From NCBI GenBank assembly GCA_024644015.1, contig JAHELV010000001.1, positions 74,916-128,850 on the forward strand: 53,935 bases of DNA, given 5' to 3'. A program made the translations under genes and the position numbers. This document shows, one piece after another, positions 1 through 8,317 of this stretch; the stretch's first letter is position 1, and every line of letters begins with the position of its first letter. The notes under the pieces are model-generated. The model was not told where the DNA came from. It saw nothing but the letters and a program-made list of their open reading frames with translations, and did not search any database. The DNA is from Nitriliruptorales bacterium (GTDB lineage Bacteria; Actinomycetota; Nitriliruptoria; Euzebyales; JAHELV01).

Positions 1-1176
1 GTCGTCACCGGCATCGGCCGGCTGGTGAGCCACGAACCGTCGCAGCCGGAACAGGGGCCGCTGTCGCTCGTGTGTGCAGCGGGGCGGGTCGCGTGGATCG
101 GGCAGGGCGGCCCGCCTGAGCAGGCGGGCGGGCAGCGCCTCGATGTCGCCGGCCGCTGCGTGATCCCTGGGTTCGTCGACAGCCACACCCATCTCGTCTT
201 CGCCGGAGACCGCCTCGGCGAGTTCACCGCCCGCCTGGCGGGGCGGCCGTACGAGGCGGGCGGGATCGCGACGACGGTGGCGGCCACGCGGGCAGCCGCG
301 CGGCCGACGCTCGAGAACACGGTGCGCGGGCTGGCGGCCGAGGCGCTCGACGGCGGCACGACCACGCTGGAGATCAAGTCGGGGTACGGCCTGACGGTCG
401 ACCACGAGCGGCGCCTGTTGGAGGTCGCCGCCACGGTCGAGGACGCCGAGCTCACGTTCCTCGGTGCGCACGTGGTCCCAGCCGAGTTCGCGGCGGACCC
501 CGACGGCTACGTCGCGCTCGTCTGCGGCTCGATGATGGAGGCGTGCGCGCCGCTGGCCGCGTGGTGCGACGTGTTCTGTGAGCGGGGTGCCTTCGACGCC
601 GAGCAGAGCCGCGCCGTCCTCGAGGCGGGCCGCCGTCGCGGGCTCGGACTGCGCGTGCACGCGAACCAGCTCGGCCACGGTCCCGGCGTGCAGCTGGGGG
701 TCGAGCTGGGCGCAGCGGCCGTCGATCACTGTACGTTCCTCGACGACGACGACGTGACGGCGCTCGCGGCGTCGTCGACCGTTGCGACGCTGCTGCCGAC
801 GGTCGAGCTGTCGACCGACAGCCGGCCGGCGCCGGCGCGCCGGTTGCTGGACGCCGGGGTCGACGTGGCGCTGGCGTCTGACTGCAACCCGGGGTCGAGC
901 TACACGACGAGCATGGCGTTGGTCATCGCGTTGGCGTGTCAGCGGTACCGCTTGACACCGGCTGAAGCGGTGCGGGCGGCGACGCTGGGCGGTGCCCGGG
1001 CGCTCGGTCGCGACGACGTCGGCCACCTGGGCCTCGGCGCCGCGGCCGACCTCGTGGTGCTCGACGCCCCGGACCCCGGCTACCTCGCCTACCGGCCGGG
1101 TCTGGCGCAGGTGTACGCGGTGGTGCGGCGGGGGCGCGTCGTTCGCCGGCCTAGCGCACGCGTACCCGCGTCTTGA
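1..1176 (+). CDS. hutI: Imidazolonepropionase, 5' end cut by window edge
   Basis: Hydrolyses 4-imidazolone-5-propanoate to N-formimino-L-glutamate, the third step of histidine degradation, in the cytoplasm. The amidohydrolase signature is plain: a zinc-binding DSHTHLVFAG near the N terminus, then LEIKSGYGL, RVHANQLG, AVDHCTFL and ASDCNPGSS, which carry the metal and substrate residues of HutI. The frame is open to base 1, and the residues before the first in-window GTG (position 25) still read like HutI (GIGRLV), so the true start lies upstream. About 390 codons are visible against the usual 400-410. The 3' end overlaps the converging secreted-protein gene by 26 bases. Other hut genes, if present, lie outside the window. 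Confidence 0.93.
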   Translation, partial: VVTGIGRLVSHEPSQPEQGPLSLVCAAGRVAWIGQGGPPEQAGGQRLDVAGRCVIPGFVDSHTHLVFAGDRLGEFTARLAGRPYEAGGIATTVAATRAAARPTLENTVRGLAAEALDGGTTTLEIKSGYGLTVDHERRLLEVAATVEDAELTFLGAHVVPAEFAADPDGYVALVCGSMMEACAPLAAWCDVFCERGAFDAEQSRAVLEAGRRRGLGLRVHANQLGHGPGVQLGVELGAAAVDHCTFLDDDDVTALAASSTVATLLPTVELSTDSRPAPARRLLDAGVDVALASDCNPGSSYTTSMALVIALACQRYRLTPAEAVRAATLGGARALGRDDVGHLGLGAAADLVVLDAPDPGYLAYRPGLAQVYAVVRRGRVVRRPSARVPAS

Positions 1177-1576
1177 CGGTTGCCGAACCGTAGTTGCCCA
1201 GCACCGTGCTGACCTCGGTGTCGCAGACGTTCTTGGTCGCGCGGGCCCACACCGTCACCCAGTGCCAACCGCCGGGCTCGACCGACTCCGACAGGCCCGT
1301 GCGGGACTTGCTCGGCGCGTTGCCGTTGTGCCAGCAGTACACCGAGTAGTCGTACGCCACGGTCCGGGCGCGCTTGTAGACCTTGAAGCCGATCTGGATC
1401 TCCGACACGTCGCGGCCTCCGACGTACAACGCACTGAACGAGTTCTGGCCCTCGCCTGCATGGCCCTGGGCCTTGGCGGTCCCGAGCGTCCGCCATGTCG
1501 CGGCCGATGCCGGCGCGGCGAGCACCAGCACGAGTAGAAGCGACAGGGTCATTGCATGTCGTCGAACCTTGGTCAT
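1151..1576 (-). CDS. Small secreted protein of unknown function
   Basis: I do not recognise a family. The 141-residue product has a basic N terminus, a hydrophobic core (LSLLLVLVLAAP) and an ASA-A cleavage site near residue 26, so it should be exported by Sec. The mature part of about 115 residues is rich in aromatic, Gly, Ser and Val residues with short alternating stretches (IQIGFKVYK, WHWVTVWAR). This suggests a small beta-sandwich. It has two cysteines, which could form a disulfide. The gene converges on hutI and overlaps its last 26 bases, so the C terminus is coded opposite the hutI stop region. The codon pattern and signal peptide make it believable, but the function is open. Confidence 0.7.
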   Translation of the reverse strand: MTKVRRHAMTLSLLLVLVLAAPASAATWRTLGTAKAQGHAGEGQNSFSALYVGGRDVSEIQIGFKVYKRARTVAYDYSVYCWHNGNAPSKSRTGLSESVEPGGWHWVTVWARATKNVCDTEVSTVLGNYGSATVKTRVRVR

Positions 1577-1715
1577 CGCGATGCCTCCCGCGCAATCGTC
1601 GGCCGCAGCTCACCAAAACGCCGTCGATCGGCATGCTGCGCCAGCGGCGATCCGTCACGTTGACTTCGTGGGCCGCTCGATCCGCTTCAGGCCCCGCGAT
1701 GACCGCCACGCCGTG

Positions 1716-3038
1716 TCATACACGATCACGTGCCTGTGGCCAAAACCGGACGACGGCGGCCAGGGCACCGACCGCGACGCAGGCCAGCGCGTCGACGACG
1801 AACCGGTAGCGCGGCTGCGCCCAGAAGACGACCGCGTAGACCAGCCAGTTCGCGGCAGCGAGCCCGACGACTCCGGCCCATCCCCGCCGCCACACGCTGA
1901 GGATCGCGAGTCCGGCGAGCCCGGCCCACAACAGCCAGCGTGACGTGACACGCGCGAGAGCGATGGCCGGCCCGCGGAGCGCGAGATCCTCGCGCGCCAC
2001 GACGCGGCCGCGGTCGGCGTCGACCCGCACGGTCGAGTAGTGGGCGGCGTAGTACGACGGCGCCAGCAGCGCACGCGTTCCGCGGTGCACGGTCGGCAGC
2101 CAGTGCTCCGGGTGCTGTCGCACGTACCGCAGGCCGTAGTGCCAACCGAGGTCGTTGCGGGTGATCTCGTCGGTGATCAGCAGTGGCAGCGGCAGCGGCG
2201 TTCGCCAGCCATAGCCGCCCGGCGAGTGTGCGAGGTAGAAGTTGAACCCGCCCGTGGTGGTCAGGCCGGCGCCGGGGCCGACGATCCGTTCGTTGCGGAT
2301 CACCCATGGCAAGACGATGAGCAGCGCCGAGACGATGGTGATCGCCGCGGCGGTCACCGCCGATCGAACGCCGCCGACCCGCTTCCGTCCCGCCGCGACG
2401 ACGAGCGCGATGACGGGTAGGTATGCGAGCGCCTCGCCGCGGGTCAGGATGGCCGCGCCGACCAGCAGTCCGGTCGGCAACGCCGGACGCCACCGGCTCT
2501 GGTGATCACCCAACGCGGTGCCCAGGGCCGCGAGCACCAGGACCGCCAGCAGGTGTTCGGAGGCCAGCACGGGCGCGAACGTCACGAGGGCGGGTGCGAC
2601 CGCCGCGGTCAGCGCGGCGGCGGTCGCGGCGGCGCGCTGCCCGAAGACGCGCCATGCGACCCAGTAGGTGAGGCCGATCTGAGCGACCGAGACGGCCGCG
2701 GTCAACGCGCTCAGGGCGACGACGTCGCGGTTGATGAGCGCGCCGGTGGCCAGGACCACGGGGTAGGCGGGCAGGCGCCAGGCCGACGGCTGTCCGACGC
2801 CGAACACGCCGGCGTCGACCAGTTCGAGGGCGGCATGAAGGTAGTGCTTGAAGTCGCTCACCGGCTCGGGCCGGGCGTACGCGAGCCAGGCGAACCGCAG
2901 CACCGCACCGACCGCGGTGGCGGCTGCGGCGCCCCGGTGACCGGACCCGCCTCGGGCGACGTCGACGCCGGCTCGGAAGGCGCGTGCGAGGGTTGCCGTC
3001 GGGTGTGCGATCGACGTCGCATCAACCGTGCTGGTCAT
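1716..3038 (-). CDS. GT39/ArnT-like polytopic glycosyltransferase
   Basis: Predicted integral membrane protein of 440 residues with roughly ten hydrophobic segments. The pattern fits the PMT_2/GT39 (GT-C) superfamily that transfers sugars from polyprenyl-phosphate donors on the outer face of the membrane. Visible marks are an acidic first loop (SDFKHYLHAALELVDAG followed by WRLPAYPVVLA), an ASEHLLAVLVLAALG helix, an LTRGEALAYLPV segment and a PWVIRNERIVG to TTTGGFNFYLAHSPGG region typical of these proteins. I chose the ATG at 3038 because GAGG lies about ten bases upstream. The frame stays open for 18 more codons without a better start. Substrate unknown. It lies next to the wall-polymer genes, across a divergent 215-base gap. 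Confidence 0.75.
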   Translation of the reverse strand: MTSTVDATSIAHPTATLARAFRAGVDVARGGSGHRGAAAATAVGAVLRFAWLAYARPEPVSDFKHYLHAALELVDAGVFGVGQPSAWRLPAYPVVLATGALINRDVVALSALTAAVSVAQIGLTYWVAWRVFGQRAAATAAALTAAVAPALVTFAPVLASEHLLAVLVLAALGTALGDHQSRWRPALPTGLLVGAAILTRGEALAYLPVIALVVAAGRKRVGGVRSAVTAAAITIVSALLIVLPWVIRNERIVGPGAGLTTTGGFNFYLAHSPGGYGWRTPLPLPLLITDEITRNDLGWHYGLRYVRQHPEHWLPTVHRGTRALLAPSYYAAHYSTVRVDADRGRVVAREDLALRGPAIALARVTSRWLLWAGLAGLAILSVWRRGWAGVVGLAAANWLVYAVVFWAQPRYRFVVDALACVAVGALAAVVRFWPQARDRV

Positions 3039-3253
3039 CGCCACCCTCGACCGCGTGCGCTGTGTGCATGAACTCGAGGCGAAACCGGGCACGTGCAGAG
3101 CCGCACAGGACCGTCACCACACTGCCTGCCACGGCATTGTGATGACTGTGTGCCACCTTCCGACTCGCCTCCGTGGTTATGCTGCCACAGAGGAGGTCAC
3201 GCACGGGCTGTGAGGCCTACAGGACACGCCCAGAGGGGACCGGTGTAGAAGCC

Positions 3254-4363
3254 ATGGACACCATCCACATCTTCCTGGGCACGAAAGCCCAGTACATCAA
3301 GACCGCTCCGTTGTTGCGGTTGCTCGTACAGCGCGGCCTCGACTACCGGCTGATCGACTCCGGTCAGCACGCCCGGCTGAGCGCGTCGATGCGGGTCGAA
3401 CTGGGTGTGCGCCGGCCCGATGTCGTGCTCGGCGGTGTCAACGACGTCACGTCGATCGGCGGTGCGATGGCGTGGTCGGCGCGGATCGGCCGCCGCCTGT
3501 GGTCAGCCCGCAGCGTCCGTCACGACATCTTCGGCAACCGTGGCGGTGTGTGCGTGGTGCACGGAGACACTCCGTCAACATTGCTCGCGGCGTTGCTGGC
3601 CCGGCGGGCGGGGCTGGCCGTTGCCCACCTCGAGGCCGGCCTGCGGTCGCACAGCCTGCGTCACCCGTTCCCCGAGGAGGCCATCCGGCTGATGGTCATG
3701 AGGTTGTCGACCCGCCTGTTCGCCCCGGACCCCACGGCAATGGACAACCTGCGGTCGATGGGCCTGGCGGAGCGCGCGGTGCTGTTGTCGGGCAACACGG
3801 TCATCGAGGCGCTCGACGAGTCCCTGCACCTGACCCAGCCGTCCCACGGGCCCGCGATCGTGACGATGCATCGCGTCGAGAACCTGACCAGCCGACGCCG
3901 TGTCGAGCGGCTCACGGCCACGGTCGAGCGGCTCGCGGCGACGATGCCGGTCCGTTTCGTGTTGCACACGCCCACGCAGGAGACCCTGGCACGAATGGGG
4001 TTGCACGAACGGCTGACAGCGGCCGGCGTCCAGATGATCCCGCTCGTGTCGCATACGGATTTCGTCCACATGCTCGCGGCGGCACCACTGGTCATCACTG
4101 ACGGTGGCAGCATCCAAGAGGAGTGCGCGCTGCTCGGCGTGCCCACGATGCTGTGGCGTGCCCGGACCGAACGTCCGGACGGCATCGGCGCCAACGTCGT
4201 GCTGTCGGGTTATCGGCCACGGACCATAGAGGAGTTCGTCGGCGAACCCGAGCGGTACCGTCGCAAGCCGCGCGACCTCGACGACCGGCCTTCCGAGCAG
4301 ATCCTCGACGAACTGCTGACGCTCATCGCCGCGCCGGCCGCACTTGTGGGTCTGCCGGCCTGA
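3254..4363 (+). CDS. wecB: UDP-N-acetylglucosamine 2-epimerase (non-hydrolysing type)
   Basis: Converts UDP-GlcNAc to UDP-ManNAc, a cytoplasmic precursor for ManNAc-containing wall or surface polymers. The 369-residue length and motifs match WecB/MnaA: GTKAQYIKTAPLL at the N terminus, VHGDTPSTLLAALLARR, AHLEAGLRS, HPFPEEAIR, MHRVEN, DGGSIQEECALLGVP and TERPDG near the C terminus. The ATG at 3254 begins the conserved part. The frame extends 27 codons further up with no homology. Its 3' end overlaps the converging membrane-protein gene by 41 bases. Its closeness to a CsaB-like gene suggests a role in the polymer that anchors SLH-type proteins. The symbol is by family and the exact substrate is not proven. 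Confidence 0.85.
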   Translation: MDTIHIFLGTKAQYIKTAPLLRLLVQRGLDYRLIDSGQHARLSASMRVELGVRRPDVVLGGVNDVTSIGGAMAWSARIGRRLWSARSVRHDIFGNRGGVCVVHGDTPSTLLAALLARRAGLAVAHLEAGLRSHSLRHPFPEEAIRLMVMRLSTRLFAPDPTAMDNLRSMGLAERAVLLSGNTVIEALDESLHLTQPSHGPAIVTMHRVENLTSRRRVERLTATVERLAATMPVRFVLHTPTQETLARMGLHERLTAAGVQMIPLVSHTDFVHMLAAAPLVITDGGSIQEECALLGVPTMLWRARTERPDGIGANVVLSGYRPRTIEEFVGEPERYRRKPRDLDDRPSEQILDELLTLIAAPAALVGLPA

Positions 4364-5327
4364 CCACCACGGGGGCGGAGGGGCTGCGCGACACGCCCCA
4401 GCCGAACGCCAGCGCGTCTCGCAGGCCGATCAGCGCCCGGAACGCCGCGGCCACGATGATGAGCGGTCCGTCGGCCCCGCCGACGAGCAGGGCTGCGACG
4501 GCCACCTCGAACGCGCCTGCGCCCTGAGGCGCGATGGGGGTCAGGAAACCGATGGCCCATGCGACGAGGAACGCGCCGGCGACGACCGACGGCTCGGGCA
4601 GATCGAGCCCGAACGCATGCAGGTACACGGTGAACGTGGCGGCCGACAGCAGCCAGAACGCGGTCATCCACGCGACCAGCGCACCGTGGTCGGGCCACGA
4701 CAGCGTCGGCGCGGTCGCGCCCCGCCGGCGTGCCAGCCAGCTGAGCACGCGGTTGAGGACCGGCGGGGCGGTCACGACACCGAGGGTCACGACCCATGCC
4801 ACGCCTGTCAGCTCGCGACCCGGCAGCCGACCGGCGACACCCAGCAGGGCGCCGCCGAGCCCGAGGCTGATGAGCACCGTCAACACTGATTCGAGCAGCG
4901 CCGTGACGGCCAGCGCACCCAGTCCGACGCCGGTCGCGCGCAGCATCGCGCCACGGCTCATCGTGTACCACACGCTGCCCGGCAGATACCGCGCGGGCAC
5001 GCTGCGCGCGGTCACCGCGAGCGCGGTGGGCCAGCGGACGCGGTAGCCGGTCGCGTCGAGCGCGCGGACCCAGAACGACGCACTGAGCGCGAGCTGGCCG
5101 AAGCTGAGTGCGAACGCCACCACCAGCAACCACGGACGGTCGACGCGTGCGAGGTCGGCCAGCGCTTCACGATTGCCGGCCAGGACGCGGGCCAGAAGCG
5201 CCGCCAGCAGCGCCAGCCACACGATGCGCGCCCCGCGCAGCCAGCGCGAGGGCCGCGCCGTGACGCCGGTTCGGCGGTCACCACGCACGCGCGTTCCGAT
5301 GGCAGCGGACCCGCGCCGCCCGCTCAC
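4323..5327 (-). CDS. Lysylphosphatidylglycerol synthase TM-region/flippase-like membrane protein
   Basis: A 334-residue polytopic membrane protein of the UPF0104/LPG-synthase transmembrane superfamily (AglD/MprF membrane part). Members are integral membrane proteins of about 300-350 residues linked to glycolipid synthesis or flipping. Seen here are seven to eight hydrophobic helices, a conserved ARYLPGSVWYTMSRG block after the second helix pair, LTPIAPQGAGAFE, and the C-terminal AAFRALIGLRDALAFGWG. The GTG start at 5327 overlaps the upstream pyruvyltransferase stop as GTGA, so the two genes are probably translationally coupled. Long frame continuation above the GTG is arginine-rich antisense translation and was excluded. 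No MprF catalytic domain is attached. Confidence 0.8.
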   Translation of the reverse strand: MSGRRGSAAIGTRVRGDRRTGVTARPSRWLRGARIVWLALLAALLARVLAGNREALADLARVDRPWLLVVAFALSFGQLALSASFWVRALDATGYRVRWPTALAVTARSVPARYLPGSVWYTMSRGAMLRATGVGLGALAVTALLESVLTVLISLGLGGALLGVAGRLPGRELTGVAWVVTLGVVTAPPVLNRVLSWLARRRGATAPTLSWPDHGALVAWMTAFWLLSAATFTVYLHAFGLDLPEPSVVAGAFLVAWAIGFLTPIAPQGAGAFEVAVAALLVGGADGPLIIVAAAFRALIGLRDALAFGWGVSRSPSAPVVVRPADPQVRPARR

Positions 5328-6406
5328 GCCCGCGCCTGCGCGGTTGCGAGCACGTCGTCGAGCACCGAGTCGTTGACCCGCTCCCGCTCGCGAAGGCCGC
5401 CCAGGACCGCCGGAAGCCCGCCGGCGTGGTCGGTCACGTGCGCCGTGGCGGCGCCGAGCCGGTCGAGGTCGCCAGAGCTCCATGCCAGCAGCTTCGCGGC
5501 AGGCCCCATCGCGTCGGCGAGGTCGGCGAGCTTGGGGTCGTAGCCGATCAGCGTGGCCGGCCGTCCCGCCAGGACGGCGGCGATCGCCGCGTGATACCGC
5601 ATCGCGACGACGACGCGGCTGGCCGCGATGACGGCGATGACGTCCTCGGTGGGTGGGCTGAGCAGGGTCGCCGGCGCGACCATCCGATCGGCGACGCGCT
5701 CGTGCAACAGGTCGTCGAACCCGGGCTGCATCGCGACCAGCCGCACGGGCAGGCCCAGGCGTCCAGCGGCCTCGTCCAGCCCGCGCGCGAGGCGCGCGAC
5801 CATGTCCTCGGCCGTCGCGTCGGCGCGCGGACGCATGCCCACCGGCAGCCGGCCGCGCGCCGCGCGCCAGGGGCGCAGGCACGCGCAGATGGTGTCTTCG
5901 GCCGCGACCTGTGGAACGGGTAGGGACAGCGCCAGATCCGCCGCCAGACGTACGTTTCCGACGCCGATGGTGCGCAGCAGGTCGACGGACCGCTGGTCGC
6001 GCGCGCTGATCGCCACCGGGCCGCGTAGAGCGAGGCGTACCTGCTCGCGGCCCAGCGCGGTGTGCAGCGGGCCGGCGCCGATGCCGATGACGGCGCGTGG
6101 GGTCCCGACGGCTGCGGCCAGCGCCATGCGCGACAGGTGGTAGGGCAGGTTGAACGGCGACGTCTGATCCTGGAGGACCCCGCCGCCACCGAAGATCAGC
6201 GCGTCGCTGGAGCGCACGGCGCGCGTCATGGCGTACAGCGACGCGTGGCTGACGCGTGCGACGTCATCGTCCGGGCTCACGGTGGGCCTTGTGGAGATCG
6301 CTGTCACGTGCGTTCCGCGCGCGAGCAGTTTGCGGCGAAGCGCGGCGAAGATCAGCTCGTCGCCAGCGTTGGCCGAGCCGATCCAGGCGGCCACCGTCAC
6401 GCGCAC
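5324..6406 (-). CDS. csaB: CsaB-like polysaccharide pyruvyl transferase
   Basis: Predicted to move pyruvate from phosphoenolpyruvate to a wall-polymer sugar, making the ketal recognised by SLH domains. The 360-residue protein opens with WIGSANAGDELIF, the N-terminal mark of this family, followed by FGGGGVLQD, GIGAGPL, SARDQRSVDLL and a C-terminal AMRYHAAIAAVLAGRP segment. Length agrees with CsaB. The GTG at 6406 has a GGGGGA Shine-Dalgarno upstream. It is coupled (GTGA) to the flippase-like gene behind it and divergent from three genes whose products carry C-terminal SLH-like repeats, which strengthens the assignment. What is known comes mainly from Bacillus and Thermus. The same chemistry in this organism is inference. 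Confidence 0.82.
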   Translation of the reverse strand: MRVTVAAWIGSANAGDELIFAALRRKLLARGTHVTAISTRPTVSPDDDVARVSHASLYAMTRAVRSSDALIFGGGGVLQDQTSPFNLPYHLSRMALAAAVGTPRAVIGIGAGPLHTALGREQVRLALRGPVAISARDQRSVDLLRTIGVGNVRLAADLALSLPVPQVAAEDTICACLRPWRAARGRLPVGMRPRADATAEDMVARLARGLDEAAGRLGLPVRLVAMQPGFDDLLHERVADRMVAPATLLSPPTEDVIAVIAASRVVVAMRYHAAIAAVLAGRPATLIGYDPKLADLADAMGPAAKLLAWSSGDLDRLGAATAHVTDHAGGLPAVLGGLRERERVNDSVLDDVLATAQARA

Positions 6407-6419
6407 GCGGGTTCCCCCT

Positions 6420-6446
6420 TAGCATCAGAAAGTAGTCCTAGCATCA
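6420..6446. promoter_or_regulatory. Direct repeat in the csaB / subtilase divergent promoter region
   Basis: The octamer TAGCATCA occurs twice, at 6420-6427 and 6439-6446, a 19-base period in the 117-base gap between the two divergent genes. This could be an operator read from either side. No clear -35/-10 pair could be assigned. Confidence 0.35.
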
Positions 6447-6523
6447 CCTTGAGTGTTTCCTTTGAGGCGGGCGGTGTCGCCGACAGCGAGCGTTGGCCTC
6501 TGACTGAGCGACAGGACTCCACC

Positions 6524-8314
6524 ATGCACGCGCGGCTGACCGGCTGGCAACGCCTGGTGATCTTCGCCACGGCATTGTTCAGTCTGGCCGCCGGCGTGGT
6601 CGTCGCCTTCGCGGACGCGGGGCCCGTTCGCCGGCCCGGCGCCCGCGTCACCCCGGTACCCGAGGTGCGCGACGACGGCACCGCCGTCGGGACGCGTCGG
6701 CCGAAGGTCGATGGGATCCGCTCGACCCTCAACGATGTCGGTGCGATCCCGGTCTCGGCCGGTGAACCCGCGGTGACCGTGACCTACACGGTCGAGCGGC
6801 CGGCGGGCGACGCCGACATCGTGACGACCCGGGTTCCTGACGCCGCCCGGGCCGACGCGCTGGTCGACGAGCTCGCGTCCCGGCCGCGGGTGGCCGCGGC
6901 CGAGATCGACACTGTGTTCGCGGCGCTCGGGACCGACCCCGAGCGCGGACGGCAGTGGGGTCTGGACCTGCTCGAGGCCGACGATGCGTTCGAGCACGGC
7001 AACGCGTGCGGGCAGACGATCGCGGTCGTCGACTCCGGCGTCGACGGTGATCATCCCGACCTGCAGGGCATCGTGCGGACCGGCAAGAACATGGTCAGCC
7101 GCGGCATCGGCGCGACCGACCGCAGCGGTCACGGCACTGAGGTCGCGGGCGTCGCGGCGGCCGGGTACCACAATGGCAGGGGCATCAGCGGCATGGCCCC
7201 GGGTGCGCGTGTGCTGCCGATCGGCATCGAGGACGCCGCCGGACAGATGCGCGCGAGCGATCTGGCGCAGGCGATCAGGTACGCGATCCGACACGACGCC
7301 ACGGTCATCAACCTGTCGCTCGGCGGTCCGGTGCGATCGTCCAACGTCGAGTACTGGCTCGAGCGGGCGAACGAGGCGGGCATCGCGGTCATTGCCTCGG
7401 CTGGCAACGCGTTCGCCAACGACAACCCCACGATCTGGCCAGCGGCGTCGCCGTGGACGATCGCGGTCGGTGCGGTGGCCCCGACCGGCGTCTGGGCGCC
7501 GTTCTCGAGCACCGGACGGTACGTCGATCTGGTGGCACCCGGGGTGGCGGTCCTCACGACCGCGCGGGGCGGCCACTACGTTGCCGGCAACGGGACCTCG
7601 CTGTCGGCCCCGTTCGTCACGGCTGCGGCCGCGATGTTGCGCGCCAAGGACGGCGCCCTCACGCCGACGCAGCTGCGCCGCCTGCTCATCGACAGCGCGA
7701 CCGACGCTGGACCGGCGGGCTGGGATCCGCGGTTCGGTCACGGTGTGGTCGACCCCGGGGCGGCGCTCCAGGCGATCGCCGGACCGCCCGCACCGTGCTT
7801 CAGTGACATCGACGACCTCACGCTGGCAGACCAGATCGAGCGGCTCGGCCTCGCCGGGATCACCGACGGCTGCGCCGTCCGGCGCTTCTGCCCCGCGCAG
7901 GCGGTCACGCGGGGGCAGATGGCCACCTTCCTGTCGCGCACCATCAGCCAGCCGACAACGGATGCCGACTTCTTCACCGACGACGATGCGAGCCCGCACC
8001 AGACCGGCATCAATCGCCTTGCGCTGGCCAACATCGCCCGCGGCTGCTCCGGTACGCGCTTCTGTCCCAACACGCCGGTCACGCGCGGGCAGATGGCGGC
8101 CTTCATCGCGCGGGCACTCGACCTGCCGTCCGCAGGCGTCGACGCGTTCGACGACGACGCGCACAGCCTGCACGAGGCGGCGATCAATGCGCTGGCGGCG
8201 GTCGACATCACCGGCGGCTGCGACGTGGGCAGGCCGGAGCAGTTCTGTCCCGATGCGACGGTGACGCGCGCGCAGATGGCCGCGTTTCTCGTCCGCGCGA
8301 TGGACCACGGCTGA
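6524..8314 (+). CDS. Secreted subtilisin-like serine protease with three SLH-like repeats
   Basis: A 596-residue exported S8 protease. Order: signal peptide (about 1-30), a propeptide-like part to about 140, then the catalytic domain with Asp170 (IAVVDSGVDG), His203 (SGHGTEVAG), oxyanion Asn295 (ASAGNA) and Ser359 (NGTSLSAP). From residue 426 (base 7799) there are three repeats of about 55 residues, each with an acidic FxDDD start, an INxLAxAxI helix, a GC...FCP turn and a TRGQM or TRAQM helix. This is the layout of S-layer-homology domains, so the enzyme is probably held at the cell wall. The ATG at 6524 sits just before the signal peptide, and the 154 codons upstream in frame are not protein-like. 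The SpoIID gene follows after three bases. Confidence 0.9.
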   Translation: MHARLTGWQRLVIFATALFSLAAGVVVAFADAGPVRRPGARVTPVPEVRDDGTAVGTRRPKVDGIRSTLNDVGAIPVSAGEPAVTVTYTVERPAGDADIVTTRVPDAARADALVDELASRPRVAAAEIDTVFAALGTDPERGRQWGLDLLEADDAFEHGNACGQTIAVVDSGVDGDHPDLQGIVRTGKNMVSRGIGATDRSGHGTEVAGVAAAGYHNGRGISGMAPGARVLPIGIEDAAGQMRASDLAQAIRYAIRHDATVINLSLGGPVRSSNVEYWLERANEAGIAVIASAGNAFANDNPTIWPAASPWTIAVGAVAPTGVWAPFSSTGRYVDLVAPGVAVLTTARGGHYVAGNGTSLSAPFVTAAAAMLRAKDGALTPTQLRRLLIDSATDAGPAGWDPRFGHGVVDPGAALQAIAGPPAPCFSDIDDLTLADQIERLGLAGITDGCAVRRFCPAQAVTRGQMATFLSRTISQPTTDADFFTDDDASPHQTGINRLALANIARGCSGTRFCPNTPVTRGQMAAFIARALDLPSAGVDAFDDDAHSLHEAAINALAAVDITGGCDVGRPEQFCPDATVTRAQMAAFLVRAMDHG

Positions 8315-8317
8315 GAC

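Noticed and set aside
6425-8308. 627-codon minus-strand open frame opposite the protease gene
   Set aside because: Antisense shadow of the subtilase gene, rich in Arg, Gly and Val with no recognisable family.
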